Source: Myxacorys chilensis ATA2-1-KO14 (lineage in GTDB: Bacteria; Cyanobacteriota; Cyanobacteriia; Leptolyngbyales; Leptolyngbyaceae). From it: a stretch of DNA of 64,000 nucleotides. Positions 27,072-36,900 of this stretch are shown piece by piece. Position numbers and translations under genes: made by a program. Positions within the stretch are counted from its first letter, which is position 1; every line of letters begins with the position of its first letter. The stretch spans positions 1 through 64,000 of the forward strand of contig JAHHHP010000021.1 of the NCBI GenBank assembly GCA_019359275.1, written 5' to 3'. The notes below the pieces were generated by a model that did no database searches, was not told where the DNA came from, and worked only from the letters and a program-made list of their open reading frames with translations.

Positions 27072-28907
27072 TTACCAAAACGATCGAGTTAGGATTGCTC
27101 CTAGTAGTGCAACTCCGATCAGAATGGTCAACATATAAGCTTGATACTGACCAGAGACGCTGTACTTCAGACTTTCCCCACTAAAGATCGACGCTAGGCC
27201 AACCAGATTGACAAATCCATCAATCACATAGCGATCGCACCACGAACTAAAGCGAGAGATCGAACTAACGACCCAAACAACGCTGACCCGGTAGAGCCGG
27301 TCGATATAGAAGTCATACGACAACATATCCTGCAAAAATCTGAGCGGAGCTTGAACTGGGCGTGTCCACGTATGGTTGAGTTTCAGCAAAGACCCCACCA
27401 CACAACCTGCCAATCCAGAGCCAACCAGTAACACCACTCCCGGCACATTGACTAAGCCGAACGCTGGCAGTAGCGTTAATTCGTTTAGAATCGCCGGAAT
27501 CAGAAGCGTCAGCACGATCAGCGTCACGATCGGGACTGCCATTGTCCAAGGCACCTCTGGAGCGCGACGAGTTTTAGGTTGGGGTTCCCCTAAAAAGACT
27601 AACCGAAAGACTCGGGTGAGACTAAGTGCTGTCAGTCCATTCACCAACAAAATAACGGCGACCAACCACGGTGCAACTAACCAGAAATCTTCGATGCCTC
27701 GCTGAAGCGCCCAGAAGCCACCTAAGGGAAATAATCCAATTAGCCCCGCCGATCCGACGACAAATGCACCTGTTGTGGCAGGCATTTTCTTCCATAGACC
27801 GCCCATTTCGGTCAGGTCTTGGCAGGTTGTCGTCATAATGATTGAACCGATGCTCATAAATAAGAGAGCTTTCGCGATCGCGTGGGCAAACAGCAAGATA
27901 AACGCGAAATCTGTCCAGCCGACGCCAACCGCAATAAACACCAATCCAAGGTACGCACTGGTAGAGTGGGACAACGCTCGTTTAATGTCAATTTGGGCGA
28001 GAGAAACAAGCGATGCTCCGATCGCCGTCATCGTTCCCAGCGCAATTGTCGCGCCTGAAGCAACCGGCGATAACACAATAATGGGCTGAAGCTTGATCAA
28101 CACGAATGCGCCGCATCCGACCACAACAGAATTTCGTAGAATCGAAGCGGGATTAGGTCCCTCCATTGCTTCATCGAGCCATAGGTGCAATGGAAACTGA
28201 GCGCATTTTCCGGTTGGTCCGGCAATCAGCGACAGTCCAATCAAGGCGGCGACGAGTGGAGCCGGTTGAGCGGTTTCTGCCCACTGGTATAAATCCGAGA
28301 AATTAAGACTACCCGAATACGTGGATAGCGCAACAACACCCATTAACAGTAGGATGTCTCCCACACGCTTGGTTAGGAAAGCGTCTCGGGCTGCCGTTAC
28401 AACCAAGGGCTGTGCGTACCAAAATCCAACCAGTAAATATGTGGAGAGCGTCAATACCTCCAGCAGAGCGTAGGTGAGCAATAGTGAATCACTTAACGCA
28501 ATTCCACACATTGCCGCTTCAAAAAATCCCATCAGCCCAAAAAATCGAGCCAGCGCCCAGTCTTTCTCCAGGTATCCCAGAGCATATACCTGAGCTAGCA
28601 GGCTTAATCCTGTCACTAGCTCCATCGCGCCTACGCTAATGGATGAAAGCTCCAGTGCAAACGAGAGGTCTAGCCCAGCGGCTTGCAACCACTGAAACTC
28701 GAGATACTGGGGCGGCTGTCCCCAAACCGCATTAAACAGAAATGTTCCGTGAATTAGTGCGATCGCGGTGGTCAAAATATTTAAATAAGCAGCGGGTCGG
28801 GGTCCTGTTCTGCGAATTAATCCGACTGCCCACGGCAGAGTCAAAATCGCGGCTAGAAGCCCATAACAGGGAACCCACCAACTTGTATTAATGAGGAACT
28901 GATGCAA
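27072..28907 (-). CDS. ndhF4: NDH-1 subunit NdhF4 (CO2-uptake type)
   Basis: A 611-residue membrane subunit, homologue of NuoL, with about 16 helices. Landmarks are LELSSISVGAMELVTGLSLL, TYALLEVLTLSTYLLVGFWY, and GPTGKCAQFPLHLWLDEAMEGPNPAS, the NuoL-type lateral signature with the K/H residues of the proton path. The CO2-uptake NdhF forms lack the long C-terminal extension of respiratory NdhF1, consistent with the length here. It is the first gene of ndhF4-ndhD4-cupB, divergent from the carboxysome operon across a ~570-base region. Confidence 0.83.
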   Translation of the reverse strand: MHQFLINTSWWVPCYGLLAAILTLPWAVGLIRRTGPRPAAYLNILTTAIALIHGTFLFNAVWGQPPQYLEFQWLQAAGLDLSFALELSSISVGAMELVTGLSLLAQVYALGYLEKDWALARFFGLMGFFEAAMCGIALSDSLLLTYALLEVLTLSTYLLVGFWYAQPLVVTAARDAFLTKRVGDILLLMGVVALSTYSGSLNFSDLYQWAETAQPAPLVAALIGLSLIAGPTGKCAQFPLHLWLDEAMEGPNPASILRNSVVVGCGAFVLIKLQPIIVLSPVASGATIALGTMTAIGASLVSLAQIDIKRALSHSTSAYLGLVFIAVGVGWTDFAFILLFAHAIAKALLFMSIGSIIMTTTCQDLTEMGGLWKKMPATTGAFVVGSAGLIGLFPLGGFWALQRGIEDFWLVAPWLVAVILLVNGLTALSLTRVFRLVFLGEPQPKTRRAPEVPWTMAVPIVTLIVLTLLIPAILNELTLLPAFGLVNVPGVVLLVGSGLAGCVVGSLLKLNHTWTRPVQAPLRFLQDMLSYDFYIDRLYRVSVVWVVSSISRFSSWCDRYVIDGFVNLVGLASIFSGESLKYSVSGQYQAYMLTILIGVALLGAILTRSFW

Positions 28908-29478
28908 TGAAGCCTCCCCTTGCCCTAACTAAAATAGAACTGACAAAAACATTCCCCAAGCTCAAGCGAGACCTCAGGGAGATAACTTACTGGTGTTATG
29001 ACTATCGAGAAGTTACCAACAAATATTGTTTGAATTTCTTAAGATTCAGCTTACCGTCTAATCTGAGCAAATGTAAAACTCGCGAGATAGATAGCTTCTA
29101 TCGTAGCAAGAAGTAAACGTTTACATATAAATGTAACTTATAGTTGAAAAAGATGTTGATTTCCAGAATGAAAAACTGCCTGGTAGGATGCAGTTTAATC
29201 GGTCAACGCTTCCTGTTGCAGCCGAATGATCCCGTCCACTCTGGGAATGGGCGACAAGCTAATAGGTAGCAAACAAAAGCGCGATCGCGCTTTCATAAGC
29301 CTATCCTATAGGTTAAATTTGCAAGTATTATTGAACTTTATATTGTCAAGTGTGAACGTCGGTCTTATTCTTAATAGAGAAGGTAGGAATAGCTTAACAA
29401 ACCTTTACATCATGGGCGATCCCGTTGAAATAGCAGCGTGGATTGGTATGATTAGTTTCACTTATCAGGAGATTTCCA
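28908..29478. promoter_or_regulatory. divergent control region between ndhF4-ndhD4-cupB and ccmKKL
   Basis: No convincing gene in 571 bases. Structures seen: overlapping palindromes GTAAACGTTTAC (29113-29124) and TTACAT-ATAA-ATGTAA (29121-29136); a HIP1-centred palindrome AAAGCGCGATCGCGCTTT (29276-29293); and CCTATAGG (29305-29312). The TTA...TAA symmetry of the second is of the kind bound by LysR regulators such as CcmR/CmpR, but this is inference. A weak promoter candidate for ccmK2 is TTGCAA (29319-29324) with TATTGT (29341-29346), spacing 16. Confidence 0.5.
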
Positions 29479-29787
29479 ATGCCCATTGCTGTGGGAATGA
29501 TTGAGACGCGGGGATTCCCGTGTGTCGTGGAAGCCGCAGACGCGATGGTGAAAGCCGCTCGCGTTACGCTGGTAGGCTACGAAAAGATCGGGAGCGGTCG
29601 CGTCACGGTGATTATTCGGGGTGACGTATCTGAAGTTCAGGCGTCTCTGGCAGCCGCGATGGAAGCGGTCAAGCGAGTCAATGGCGGGGAAACAGTTTCA
29701 ACTCATGTGATCGCGCGTCCCAGCGAGAACCTAGAATACGTATTGCCGATTCGATATACCGAAGCGGTCGAGCAGTTCCGTAGTTAA
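29479..29787 (+). CDS. ccmK2: carboxysome shell protein CcmK2
   Basis: A 102-residue BMC-domain protein that assembles as hexamers tiling the carboxysome facets. It reads [40 protein letters not shown], and ends [18 protein letters not shown]. The pore loop K-I-G-S-G is intact. A clear AGGAGA site precedes the ATG. It is first in the ccmK2-K1-L-M-N order of beta-cyanobacteria. The K2/K1 names follow that order and the shorter C-terminus. The preceding frame overlapping its start in another phase is not a gene. Confidence 0.95.
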   Translation: MPIAVGMIETRGFPCVVEAADAMVKAARVTLVGYEKIGSGRVTVIIRGDVSEVQASLAAAMEAVKRVNGGETVSTHVIARPSENLEYVLPIRYTEAVEQFRS

Positions 29788-29858
29788 CTCGCTAGTCGCG
29801 GCTAGCGGTTCGTTTAATTTCAAGATTATCTTTTACAGATTGGAAGGGAGAATTTCAA

Positions 29859-30200
29859 ATGGCTATTGCAGTTGGCATGATCGAGACTCTAGGATTTCCT
29901 GCCGTAGTAGAAGCTGCGGACGCGATGGTAAAAGCCGCTCGCGTAACCTTGGTCGGTTATGAAAAGATTGGAAGCGGCCGCGTCACGGTGATTGTTCGGG
30001 GTGACGTGTCTGAAGTACAGGCATCGGTTGCAGCTGGCATCGAGAACGTAAAGCGCGTTAACGGCGGACAAGTTTTGTCTACACACATCATTGCTCGCCC
30101 TCACGAGAACCTAGAGTATGTTCTACCTATTCGCTACACGGAAGCTGTGGAGCCGTTCCGTGAGAGCGTCAGCGGAATTCGCCCTCTTAACCGTCCGTAA
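29859..30200 (+). CDS. ccmK1: carboxysome shell protein CcmK1
   Basis: A 113-residue BMC hexamer protein, nearly identical to the preceding one through the core ([20 protein letters not shown]). A longer C-terminal tail ([16 protein letters not shown]) matches CcmK1. K1 and K2 can form mixed layers in the shell. GGAAGGGAG lies upstream of the ATG. It is 71 bases after ccmK2 and 6 bases before ccmL. The pair clearly arose by duplication, and the DNA of the two genes is similar enough for gene conversion. Confidence 0.95.
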   Translation: MAIAVGMIETLGFPAVVEAADAMVKAARVTLVGYEKIGSGRVTVIVRGDVSEVQASVAAGIENVKRVNGGQVLSTHIIARPHENLEYVLPIRYTEAVEPFRESVSGIRPLNRP

Positions 30201-30206
30201 CGCCTG

Positions 30207-30506
30207 ATGCAAATTGCGAAAGTTCGCGGAACCGTTGTGAGTACGCAGAAGGAGCCAAGTTTAAGAGGAGTCAAGTTTTTACTGGTGCAACTCTTAGACG
30301 ATGCGGGAGAGCCACTTCCAGTTTACGAAGTAGCGGCTGACAATGTTGGCGCAGGCATTGATGAATGGGTTCTAGTCAGTCGGGGCAGTGCTGCCCGTCA
30401 GATTCCTGGTAGTGAAAGTCGCCCCGTTGATGCGGCGGTGATTGGCATTATCGATACCGTGAGCGTGGATAATCGCTCGTTGTACAACAAGGGAACGCAG
30501 TACTAG
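30207..30506 (+). CDS. ccmL: carboxysome vertex protein CcmL
   Basis: A 99-residue BMC-P/EutN-fold protein whose pentamers cap the twelve vertices of the carboxysome. It begins MQIAKVRGTVVSTQKEPSLR and has LLVQLLDDAGEPLPVYEVAA, DNVGAGIDEWVLVSRGSAAR and AAVIGIIDTVSVDN, all typical. It starts 6 bases after ccmK1, so is translationally coupled. A ~300-base spacer with hairpins separates it from ccmM. Confidence 0.96.
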   Translation: MQIAKVRGTVVSTQKEPSLRGVKFLLVQLLDDAGEPLPVYEVAADNVGAGIDEWVLVSRGSAARQIPGSESRPVDAAVIGIIDTVSVDNRSLYNKGTQY

Positions 30507-30582
30507 AAACCCTTCGTCATGTGCGTTTGGTTCTGCCAGGTTTCATGCGATCGCGACAGAAAGCTAGTCCGTAATTTCTAAT

Positions 30583-30649
30583 TCGCTCCTTTGGTCATTT
30601 AAGCATCGGAGCGATTTGTCAAACCTAGGGTGATGAGCGCGCTCCGATG
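30583..30649 (+). promoter_or_regulatory. mutually exclusive hairpins in the ccmL-ccmM spacer
   Basis: TCGCTCC (30583-30589) can pair with GGAGCGA (30608-30614). The latter is part of CATCGGAGCG (30604-30613), which can instead pair perfectly with CGCTCCGATG (30640-30649). The three segments therefore allow two alternative stems, as in attenuators. There is no strong T-run. The region could set the ratio of shell (ccmKKL) to core (ccmMN) transcripts, but that is inference. Confidence 0.4.
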
Positions 30650-30696
30650 ATGAATCGAGGGCGAGAAATGGCTTTCTGACCTTCAGGTTGATTTGG

Positions 30697-30733
30697 GAGT
30701 TGCGCCTTCGGTCTTGCGCCTTGCGCTAACCGC
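30697..30733. repeat. palindromic-element copy, ccmL-ccmM spacer
   Basis: GAGTTGCGCCTTCGGTCTTG followed by CGCCTTGCGCTAACCGC. Its reverse complement (GGTTAGCGCAAGGCGCAAG...GAAGGCGCAACTC) aligns with GATTAGCGCAACGCGCAACTTCGGAG of the copy in mgdD. Confidence 0.5.
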
Positions 30734-30802
30734 TTCGTTTTCTGCGCAATCGTTTCTCTGCGGGAAATACAGTGCATTAGGCTTCAGTTAGGAGATCTTG
30801 TT

Positions 30803-32926
30803 ATGGCAGCCCGGAATGCGGCTCCGCCTACGCCTTCGCGCAGCTTAGCCGAGCCGAAAATTGATGAGACAGCTTACGTTCATTCGTTTTCTAACATTAT
30901 TGGCGATGTGCGGATTGGCGCAAACGTCTTGATCGCGCCCGGAACTTCAATTCGAGCCGATCAGGGGAATCCGTTTCATATTGGTCAACACACCAATGTG
31001 CAAGACGGGGTGTTGATTCGCGGCTTAGAGCAGGGCAGAGTGATCGGAGATGATGACCATTCCTATTCAGTTTGGATTGGAAATCACACCTCGATCGCTC
31101 ACATGGCATTGGTTCATGGACCTGCCTATATTGGCGATCAATGTTTTATCGGCTTTCGTTCGACTATTTTTAATGCACGGGTGGGCGATGGGTGCGTGGT
31201 GATGATGCACGTCCTGATTCAGGATGTGGAAGTGCCGTCTGGCAAGCTTGTGCCGTCAGGGGCGATCATTACAACTCAGGAGCAAGCGGACCGATTGCCA
31301 GACGTTCGAGAGCGCGATCGCGCGTTTGCTGCTCATGTGGGAGGCATCAATGAAGCGTCGCGGCTGCAAGACAAGCTCCCTTCGGGAGTGCAGGGCAAGC
31401 TCCCTTCGGAATCGGGCTATTACTGCGCCGAAACTACGAATGGCACTAGCCCGATCAACGAAAAAAAATCAACTCGTACACAGCAAACCACTGCCTCCAG
31501 TAGTGCTACCAATGGATCAACTATGAACGGCGAAATTATTAACCATGTTCGGCAATTGCTGGCGCAGGGCTACCGGATCGGGACAGAACACGCTGACCAG
31601 CGTCAGTTTCGGACTAGCTCTTGGAAAAGTTGCGCTCCGATTCAGACCAGCAATGAGTCTGCGGTTTTGGCAGAATTACAATCCTGTTTGGCAGAACACG
31701 GCGGCGAGTATGTCCGCTTAATTGGCATCGATCCAAAAGTGAAGCGACGGGTTCTTGAAACCATTATTCAGCGTCCGGGTGAAGCCCCTGCCAAGCTTTC
31801 GTCTAACGGCGGATCGTACTCCTCCCAGTCTTACAAGAATCCCACAGTCACTCGGCCTCCGTTGTACACGCCTGATTACAGCCATCGCGGCGCACTTGAT
31901 CCAGCGATCGCGGCTCAAGTGCGACAAGTGTTAGCGAAAGGCGGACGGATTGGTATGGAACACGCCGATGAGCGTCGCTTCCAAACGTCTTCCTGGAAAA
32001 GCTGCACCCCGATTAGCGCCACAAACGAATCGGCGGTGATGGCTGGGCTGCAAGCGTGCATGGCAGAACACCAGGGTGAGTATGTCCGTTTGATCGGCAT
32101 TGATCCAAAAGTGAAGCGCCGAATTTTAGAAGCGATTATTCAACGCCCCGGTAATAAGCAGGTGACGCAGCACACCAAGGCATCCTCATCTGGAGGCGCT
32201 GCTTATGGTGGTGGATCTTACGGAGGCAATACTCCTGGTGGAGCTGCTCTTGGGGGTAGTATCGCTGAGCAAGTGAATCATTTGGTGGTTCAAGGTGCAA
32301 CGATTGGTTTGGAATACGCAGATGAGCGTCACTTTAGAGCCAGTTCTTGGCAAACCGCTCCAGTGATGCATGGCAATTCAGCGGCTCAGGTGATGAATGC
32401 CCTGAACTCGTTCCTAGCAGAACATCAGAAACACTACGTTCGGCTTGTCGGTATTGATCCAAAAGCGAAAAAGCGGGTTACGGAAACGATTATTCAGCGT
32501 CCGGGCAAGCCTGCCTCTACTAATGGAGCATCTTCTGGCTCAGCTTCTAGCTACGGTGGATCTCACCGCAGTCAATCGCAACACAGTCAATCGCAACACA
32601 GTCAATCAAGCTATGGTGCGTCCTCAGGGCATCAGAATAGTTCCTCGAATGGCAGTGGTCGCTTGAACTCAGATGCGGTGAATCAAATCCGTCAATTCGT
32701 CAATCAAGGCTACCGGATCGGCTTAGAGTACGCCGATCAGCGTCGTTACAAGACGAGTTCTTGGCAAACGGCAGCTAGTGTTCAGGCGCAGCGAGATTCA
32801 GATGCGATCGCGAAGATTGAATCGACGTTAGCCCAACATCCTGGCGAGTACGTCCGCATCATTGGTGTCGACCCGAACAGCAAACGGCGGATGGCGGAAG
32901 TGTTGATTCAGCAACCCAAGAAGTGA
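30803..32926 (+). CDS. ccmM: carboxysome assembly protein CcmM
   Basis: A 707-residue scaffold that binds Rubisco and CcmN/CcaA inside the beta-carboxysome. Residues 1-190 are a gamma-carbonic anhydrase-like left-handed beta-helix with metal histidines ([20 protein letters not shown]). Four Rubisco small-subunit-like (SSUL) repeats follow, starting near 241, 366, 486 and 621, each with YRIG.E.AD.RRF-type and SSWK/Q motifs. SSUL1 and SSUL2 carry paired cysteines (SWKSC and LQSC/LQAC); SSUL3 and SSUL4 lack them. An internal ATG at 31523, right before SSUL1, is a candidate start for the short CcmM35 form. Linkers are Ser/Gln/Gly-rich with DNA tandem repeats. An in-frame duplicated KLPS motif (31372-31409) follows the anhydrase domain. 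GGAGA precedes the main ATG. Confidence 0.96.
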   Translation: MAARNAAPPTPSRSLAEPKIDETAYVHSFSNIIGDVRIGANVLIAPGTSIRADQGNPFHIGQHTNVQDGVLIRGLEQGRVIGDDDHSYSVWIGNHTSIAHMALVHGPAYIGDQCFIGFRSTIFNARVGDGCVVMMHVLIQDVEVPSGKLVPSGAIITTQEQADRLPDVRERDRAFAAHVGGINEASRLQDKLPSGVQGKLPSESGYYCAETTNGTSPINEKKSTRTQQTTASSSATNGSTMNGEIINHVRQLLAQGYRIGTEHADQRQFRTSSWKSCAPIQTSNESAVLAELQSCLAEHGGEYVRLIGIDPKVKRRVLETIIQRPGEAPAKLSSNGGSYSSQSYKNPTVTRPPLYTPDYSHRGALDPAIAAQVRQVLAKGGRIGMEHADERRFQTSSWKSCTPISATNESAVMAGLQACMAEHQGEYVRLIGIDPKVKRRILEAIIQRPGNKQVTQHTKASSSGGAAYGGGSYGGNTPGGAALGGSIAEQVNHLVVQGATIGLEYADERHFRASSWQTAPVMHGNSAAQVMNALNSFLAEHQKHYVRLVGIDPKAKKRVTETIIQRPGKPASTNGASSGSASSYGGSHRSQSQHSQSQHSQSSYGASSGHQNSSSNGSGRLNSDAVNQIRQFVNQGYRIGLEYADQRRYKTSSWQTAASVQAQRDSDAIAKIESTLAQHPGEYVRIIGVDPNSKRRMAEVLIQQPKK
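31372..31409 (+). repeat. 24-bp period tandem repeat in ccmM
   Basis: CAAGCTCCCTTCGG occurs at 31372-31385 and 31396-31409, encoding two KLPS segments in the linker after the carbonic-anhydrase domain. The AAGCTCC...TTCGG sequence resembles the arms of the dispersed palindromic family. Confidence 0.6.
32569..32607 (+). repeat. 15-bp tandem repeat in ccmM linker
   Basis: CAGTCAATCGCAACA is present twice exactly and once partly, encoding the S-Q-S-Q-H repeats between SSUL3 and SSUL4. It is a plausible site of length variation. Confidence 0.8.
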
Positions 32927-32945
32927 GGTTTGAGTTTAGGTTTTG

Positions 32946-32985
32946 GAGCGATCCGAAGGACTTCGGGCCGCGAATCGCAACTCTA
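32946..32985. repeat. small palindrome related to the dispersed family, ccmM-ccmN spacer
   Basis: CCGAAG (32953-32958) and CTTCGG (32961-32966) form a tight palindrome flanked by GAGCGAT and CGAATCGCAACTC, which use the same words as the dispersed elements. Short, so family membership is tentative. Confidence 0.4.
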
Positions 32986-33027
32986 GAATCTGAACTTAAC
33001 CTTCCGAACTCCAAAATGGTGTGATTT

Positions 33028-33699
33028 ATGATGCACTCTCCGCCCCCACAACTGCATCCAATCAGTACGACTCACTCCTATATGAGTGGTGATATTACGG
33101 TTGGTGAAGGGGCAGCGATCGCGCCGGGTGTATTGCTGCAAGCAGATCCTGATAGCCGAATTGTAATTGGCGTTGGGGTCTGTATTGGCATGGGTTCGGT
33201 CATTCATGCGAGTGGCGGAACCCTCACTATTGGAGAAGGAGTGATGATTGGGGCGGGCGTGTTGATTGTAGGCGTGATGGCGATTGGCGATCGCGCTTGC
33301 ATTGGTTCTGCCACGACTGTTTTTAATCGCAACATTGGCTCTGGCGCAATGATTCCTCCTAGTTGTTTAATCTGCGCGGAGTCTGATACTACCCCGGAAT
33401 CAGCACCGTCTGACCCGTGGGATGACCGCTCAGAAGCCTCTGCTAAACCGTTTTCCCAGAACGGACAGCCGAAAGCGGAACCATCTTCAGAAAATGGTCA
33501 GTCGAAACAATTTTCAACATCAGAGTCTAAAGCAGAACCAGAGACCAAAGAATTTGTTTCAGAGGAACCATCCAAAGAAGCTGCCCCTGGTTCTGCGCTC
33601 GTTCAAAAATCTAATTTGCAGGCTGGTGTGTACGGTCAGGTTTACGTCAATCAGCTTCTCGGCAAACTGCTGCCAAATCATAATTCTGGTCAGGGCTGA
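33028..33699 (+). CDS. ccmN: carboxysome assembly protein CcmN
   Basis: A 223-residue adaptor that links CcmM to the shell. Residues ~1-125 are hexapeptide (left-handed beta-helix) repeats (GDITVGEGAAIAPGV, GIGMGSVIHASGG, GDRACIGSATTVFNRNIG). A long Pro/Ser/Glu-rich linker (126-195) follows. The C-terminal amphipathic encapsulation peptide lies near residues 198-218 (VYGQVYVNQLLGKLLP), which recruits CcmK. The linker is longer and more repetitive (PFSQNGQPKAE.../PSSENGQSKQ...) than in many homologues. It lies 101 bases after ccmM and ends the ccm cluster. Confidence 0.93.
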   Translation: MMHSPPPQLHPISTTHSYMSGDITVGEGAAIAPGVLLQADPDSRIVIGVGVCIGMGSVIHASGGTLTIGEGVMIGAGVLIVGVMAIGDRACIGSATTVFNRNIGSGAMIPPSCLICAESDTTPESAPSDPWDDRSEASAKPFSQNGQPKAEPSSENGQSKQFSTSESKAEPETKEFVSEEPSKEAAPGSALVQKSNLQAGVYGQVYVNQLLGKLLPNHNSGQG

Positions 33700-33910
33700 T
33701 GCACTAGCGCAGTGTTCTACGTTACTCCGTAGTGATCGCACCAACATTGAAGGATTGCCCGAATAAATCTATTGACTTAAGCTCATGGCGTTTAGGGCAA
33801 GCTTAATACCTTTAGAATTTGACTCTATCAGATTATTAGTCTCCGTTTGAGAACATCTTGTCATCAAACGTGCAGATTACAATAAGCCTATTCTTCCAGG
33901 TGAATAGCTC

Positions 33911-36900
33911 ATGTCTCGTTGGCAATTCTGGGTCGATCGCGGCGGCACGTTTACCGATATTGTGGCTCGAAAACCTGATGGCTCTCTGGTGATTCATAAA
34001 CTACTGTCAGAGAATCCAGAACGCTATGCTGATGCACCATTACAAGGTATTCGAGAGTTACTCGGAATCGCTTCTGATCACCCCATTCCATCAGGGCAGA
34101 TTGAAGCCATCAAAATGGGAACGACGGTGGCAACGAATGCGTTATTGGAACGCAAGGGCGATCGCACGCTTCTAATCATCACCAACGGATTTCGAGATGC
34201 ATTGCGAATCGGATATCAAAATCGTCCGAATATTTTTGCTCGCGAAATTGTGTTGCCAGAAATGTTATATGAGCAAGTTATTGAAGTTGAAGAACGTTAC
34301 AGCGCTCAAGGTGAGGAACTTTTACCAATCTCATCCGATGCCGAAGCACGATTGACGTTAGCATTGCAAGCCGCGTTTGATTCGGGCATTCGCTCTTGCG
34401 CGATCGCATTTCTGCACGGTTACCGCTATCCGCAACATGAGCAGCAGGTTGCCGCGATCGCCCATCAGATCGGCTTTACTCAAGTTTCAGTGTCTCACCA
34501 AGTCAGCCCGCTCATGAAGTTGATCAGTCGCGGTGATACGACAGTTGTAGATGCTTATCTGTCTCCAATTTTGCGACGCTATGTCAATCGAATTTTCAAC
34601 GAACTCGATCAGACTGCAACCGCTCGACCGCGATTGTTGTTTATGCAGTCCAACGGCGGCTTAACCGATGCTCAATTTTTTCAGGGGAAAGACAGCATTC
34701 TGTCAGGCCCGGCAGGGGGAATAGTCGGTGCAGCGCAGACGAGCGATCGCGCTGGATTTCGTAAAATTATCACCTTCGATATGGGCGGAACTTCGACTGA
34801 TGTTGCTCACTACAACGGCGACTATGAGCGCACGTTTGAAACCGAAGTGGCAGGCGTTCGAGTGCGATCGCCGATGATGGCAATTCACACGGTAGCGGCG
34901 GGAGGTGGCTCGATTGTGCGGTTTGATGGCGCTCGCTATCGAGTTGGTCCAGAATCGGCGGGCGCAAATCCGGGTCCGGCGTGTTATCGCAAGGGAGGAC
35001 CGCTGACCGTGACCGATTGCAATGTCCTGCTGGGTCGAGTACAGCCTGAATTCTTTCCAAACGTGTTTGGAGCGACAGGAGATTTGCCGATCGATTCTGA
35101 AATTGTTCAAGAAAAGTTTATTGAGTTGGCCGCCGAAATCGCAGCGGCAACGGGAAAGAGCGTTTTACCTGAAGACGTAGCACAGGGATTCTTAGCGATC
35201 GCAGTCGAAAAAATGGCAAGTGCGATTAAGAAAATCTCTGTTCAGCGGGGGTATGACATTACCGAATACACACTCTGCTGTTTTGGTGGGGCGGGCGGGC
35301 AACATGCCTGTGCGATCGCTCAAACGCTTGGCATTTCTCAAATCTTTTTACATCCATATGCAGGCGTTCTTTCAGCTTACGGAATGGGGCTTGCAGACCA
35401 GCGAGTGTTGCGGGAACGCGCGATCGAGAAAGATCTATCTGATACGGTGATGATCGACTTGGAACACGCGATCGCGCAACTTGTTGAAGATGCTGAGACT
35501 GAGTTAAATCAGCAAGGCGCAACGACGACAGAAGTTATTCGACGAGCTCATTTACGATATGCCGGAACCGATTCAGCCTTAATCGTTAAGATGAATGGTT
35601 TAGATGAAATGATTCACCGATTTGAAGAATCTCATCAACAACGCTTTGGTTTTATTTCACCTAACAAAAAACTCATTGTTGAAGCGATCTCTACAGAAGT
35701 CATTTCGACAACAGCTTTACCAACGGAACCAGATATTTCAACCCCTCGAATTGGTCTGCTCGAACCCATTGCAACCGTACAGGCTTACATTGGTAATTGT
35801 TGGCAACCCACGCCTATTTTTCGTAGGGAGGATCTACGTCCTGGCGATCGCATTTCCAGTCCCGCTATTTTGATCGAATCCACAGGCACAAATGTTATTG
35901 AATCTGGCTGGGAAGCCGTTATGAATGACGGGCATCTTGTTCTCCGCAAGACCCATACCTCTACTCAATCCCCGATCCTACGCTCCAGTCTTCACACTCC
36001 TGATCCGGTGTTTCTCGAAATCTTCAATCATTTGTTTATGGCGATCGCGCAGCAAATGGGCGTTACATTGCAAAACACAAGCTCCTCTGTCAACATCAAA
36101 GAACGCCTAGACTTCTCTTGCGCTATTTTCGATCGTCAAGGTCAGCTTGTCGCAAATGCGCCTCATATTCCGGTTCATCTCGGTTCGATGAGCGAAAGCG
36201 TGAGCAGTTTGATTCACGATTACAGCAACGCCTTCAAATCAGGAGATGTTTACGTTTCAAACAATCCGTACAATGGCGGAACTCATTTACCTGACATCAC
36301 GGTAATTACTCCTGTATTCGCAAAGAGCAACGCAACTGTCTTTTCTGCCACCCCCTTGTTTTTTGTTGCTTCTAGAGGGCATCACGCAGACGTTGGTGGT
36401 ATCACTCCCGGATCAATGCCTCCTAACAGTACAGCGCTCGATCAAGAAGGCGTCTTGATTAACAACATTCGATTGGTTGAGCAGGGTGAATTTCAAGAAC
36501 AAGACATTCTAGACCGACTGACAAATCATTCTTATCCGGCTCGCAATCCTGCACAAAATATAGCCGATCTGAAAGCACAAATTGCTGCTAATGAACGAGG
36601 TGTACACGAACTGCAAAGCATGGTTGCACACTTCGGCTTAGAAACGGTGCAAGCGTATATGCAGTATGTGCAAAACAACGCTGAAGCGGCTGTGCGGCAG
36701 GTGATTGATGCCCTCAAAAACGGCAGCTTTACTTACAAAATGGACGACGGCAGCCAAATTCAAGTTGCTGTAAGCATCGATTCTACCCATCGCACTGCCA
36801 AGATTGATTTCACGGGAACCTCTCCTCAACAGCCCAACAATTTCAACGCGCCGCTCGCCGTTTGCAAGGCCGCCGTTCTTTACGTCTTTCGGACGCTAGT

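Noticed and set aside
24323..28907. ndhF3-ndhD3-cupA (high-affinity, inducible module)
   Set aside because: The Cup protein is short and has the CupB-like central region; carboxysome linkage also favours the F4-D4-CupB set. The choice rests on remembered sequences.
29276..29293. AAAGCGCGATCGCGCTTT as a specific operator
   Set aside because: It is centred on HIP1 (GCGATCGC), which is extremely common in this genome, so symmetry is expected without regulation.
28907..29504. Small plus-strand frames between ndhF4 and ccmK2 (28907-29116 and 29226-29504)
   Set aside because: The first overlaps the ndhF4 start and the second overlaps the ccmK2 start in another phase; neither has a ribosome site or recognisable sequence.
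33772..33808. Promoter for oplAH with TTGACT at 33772
   Set aside because: The only -10-like TTAATA is 25 bases away, too far for a normal promoter.
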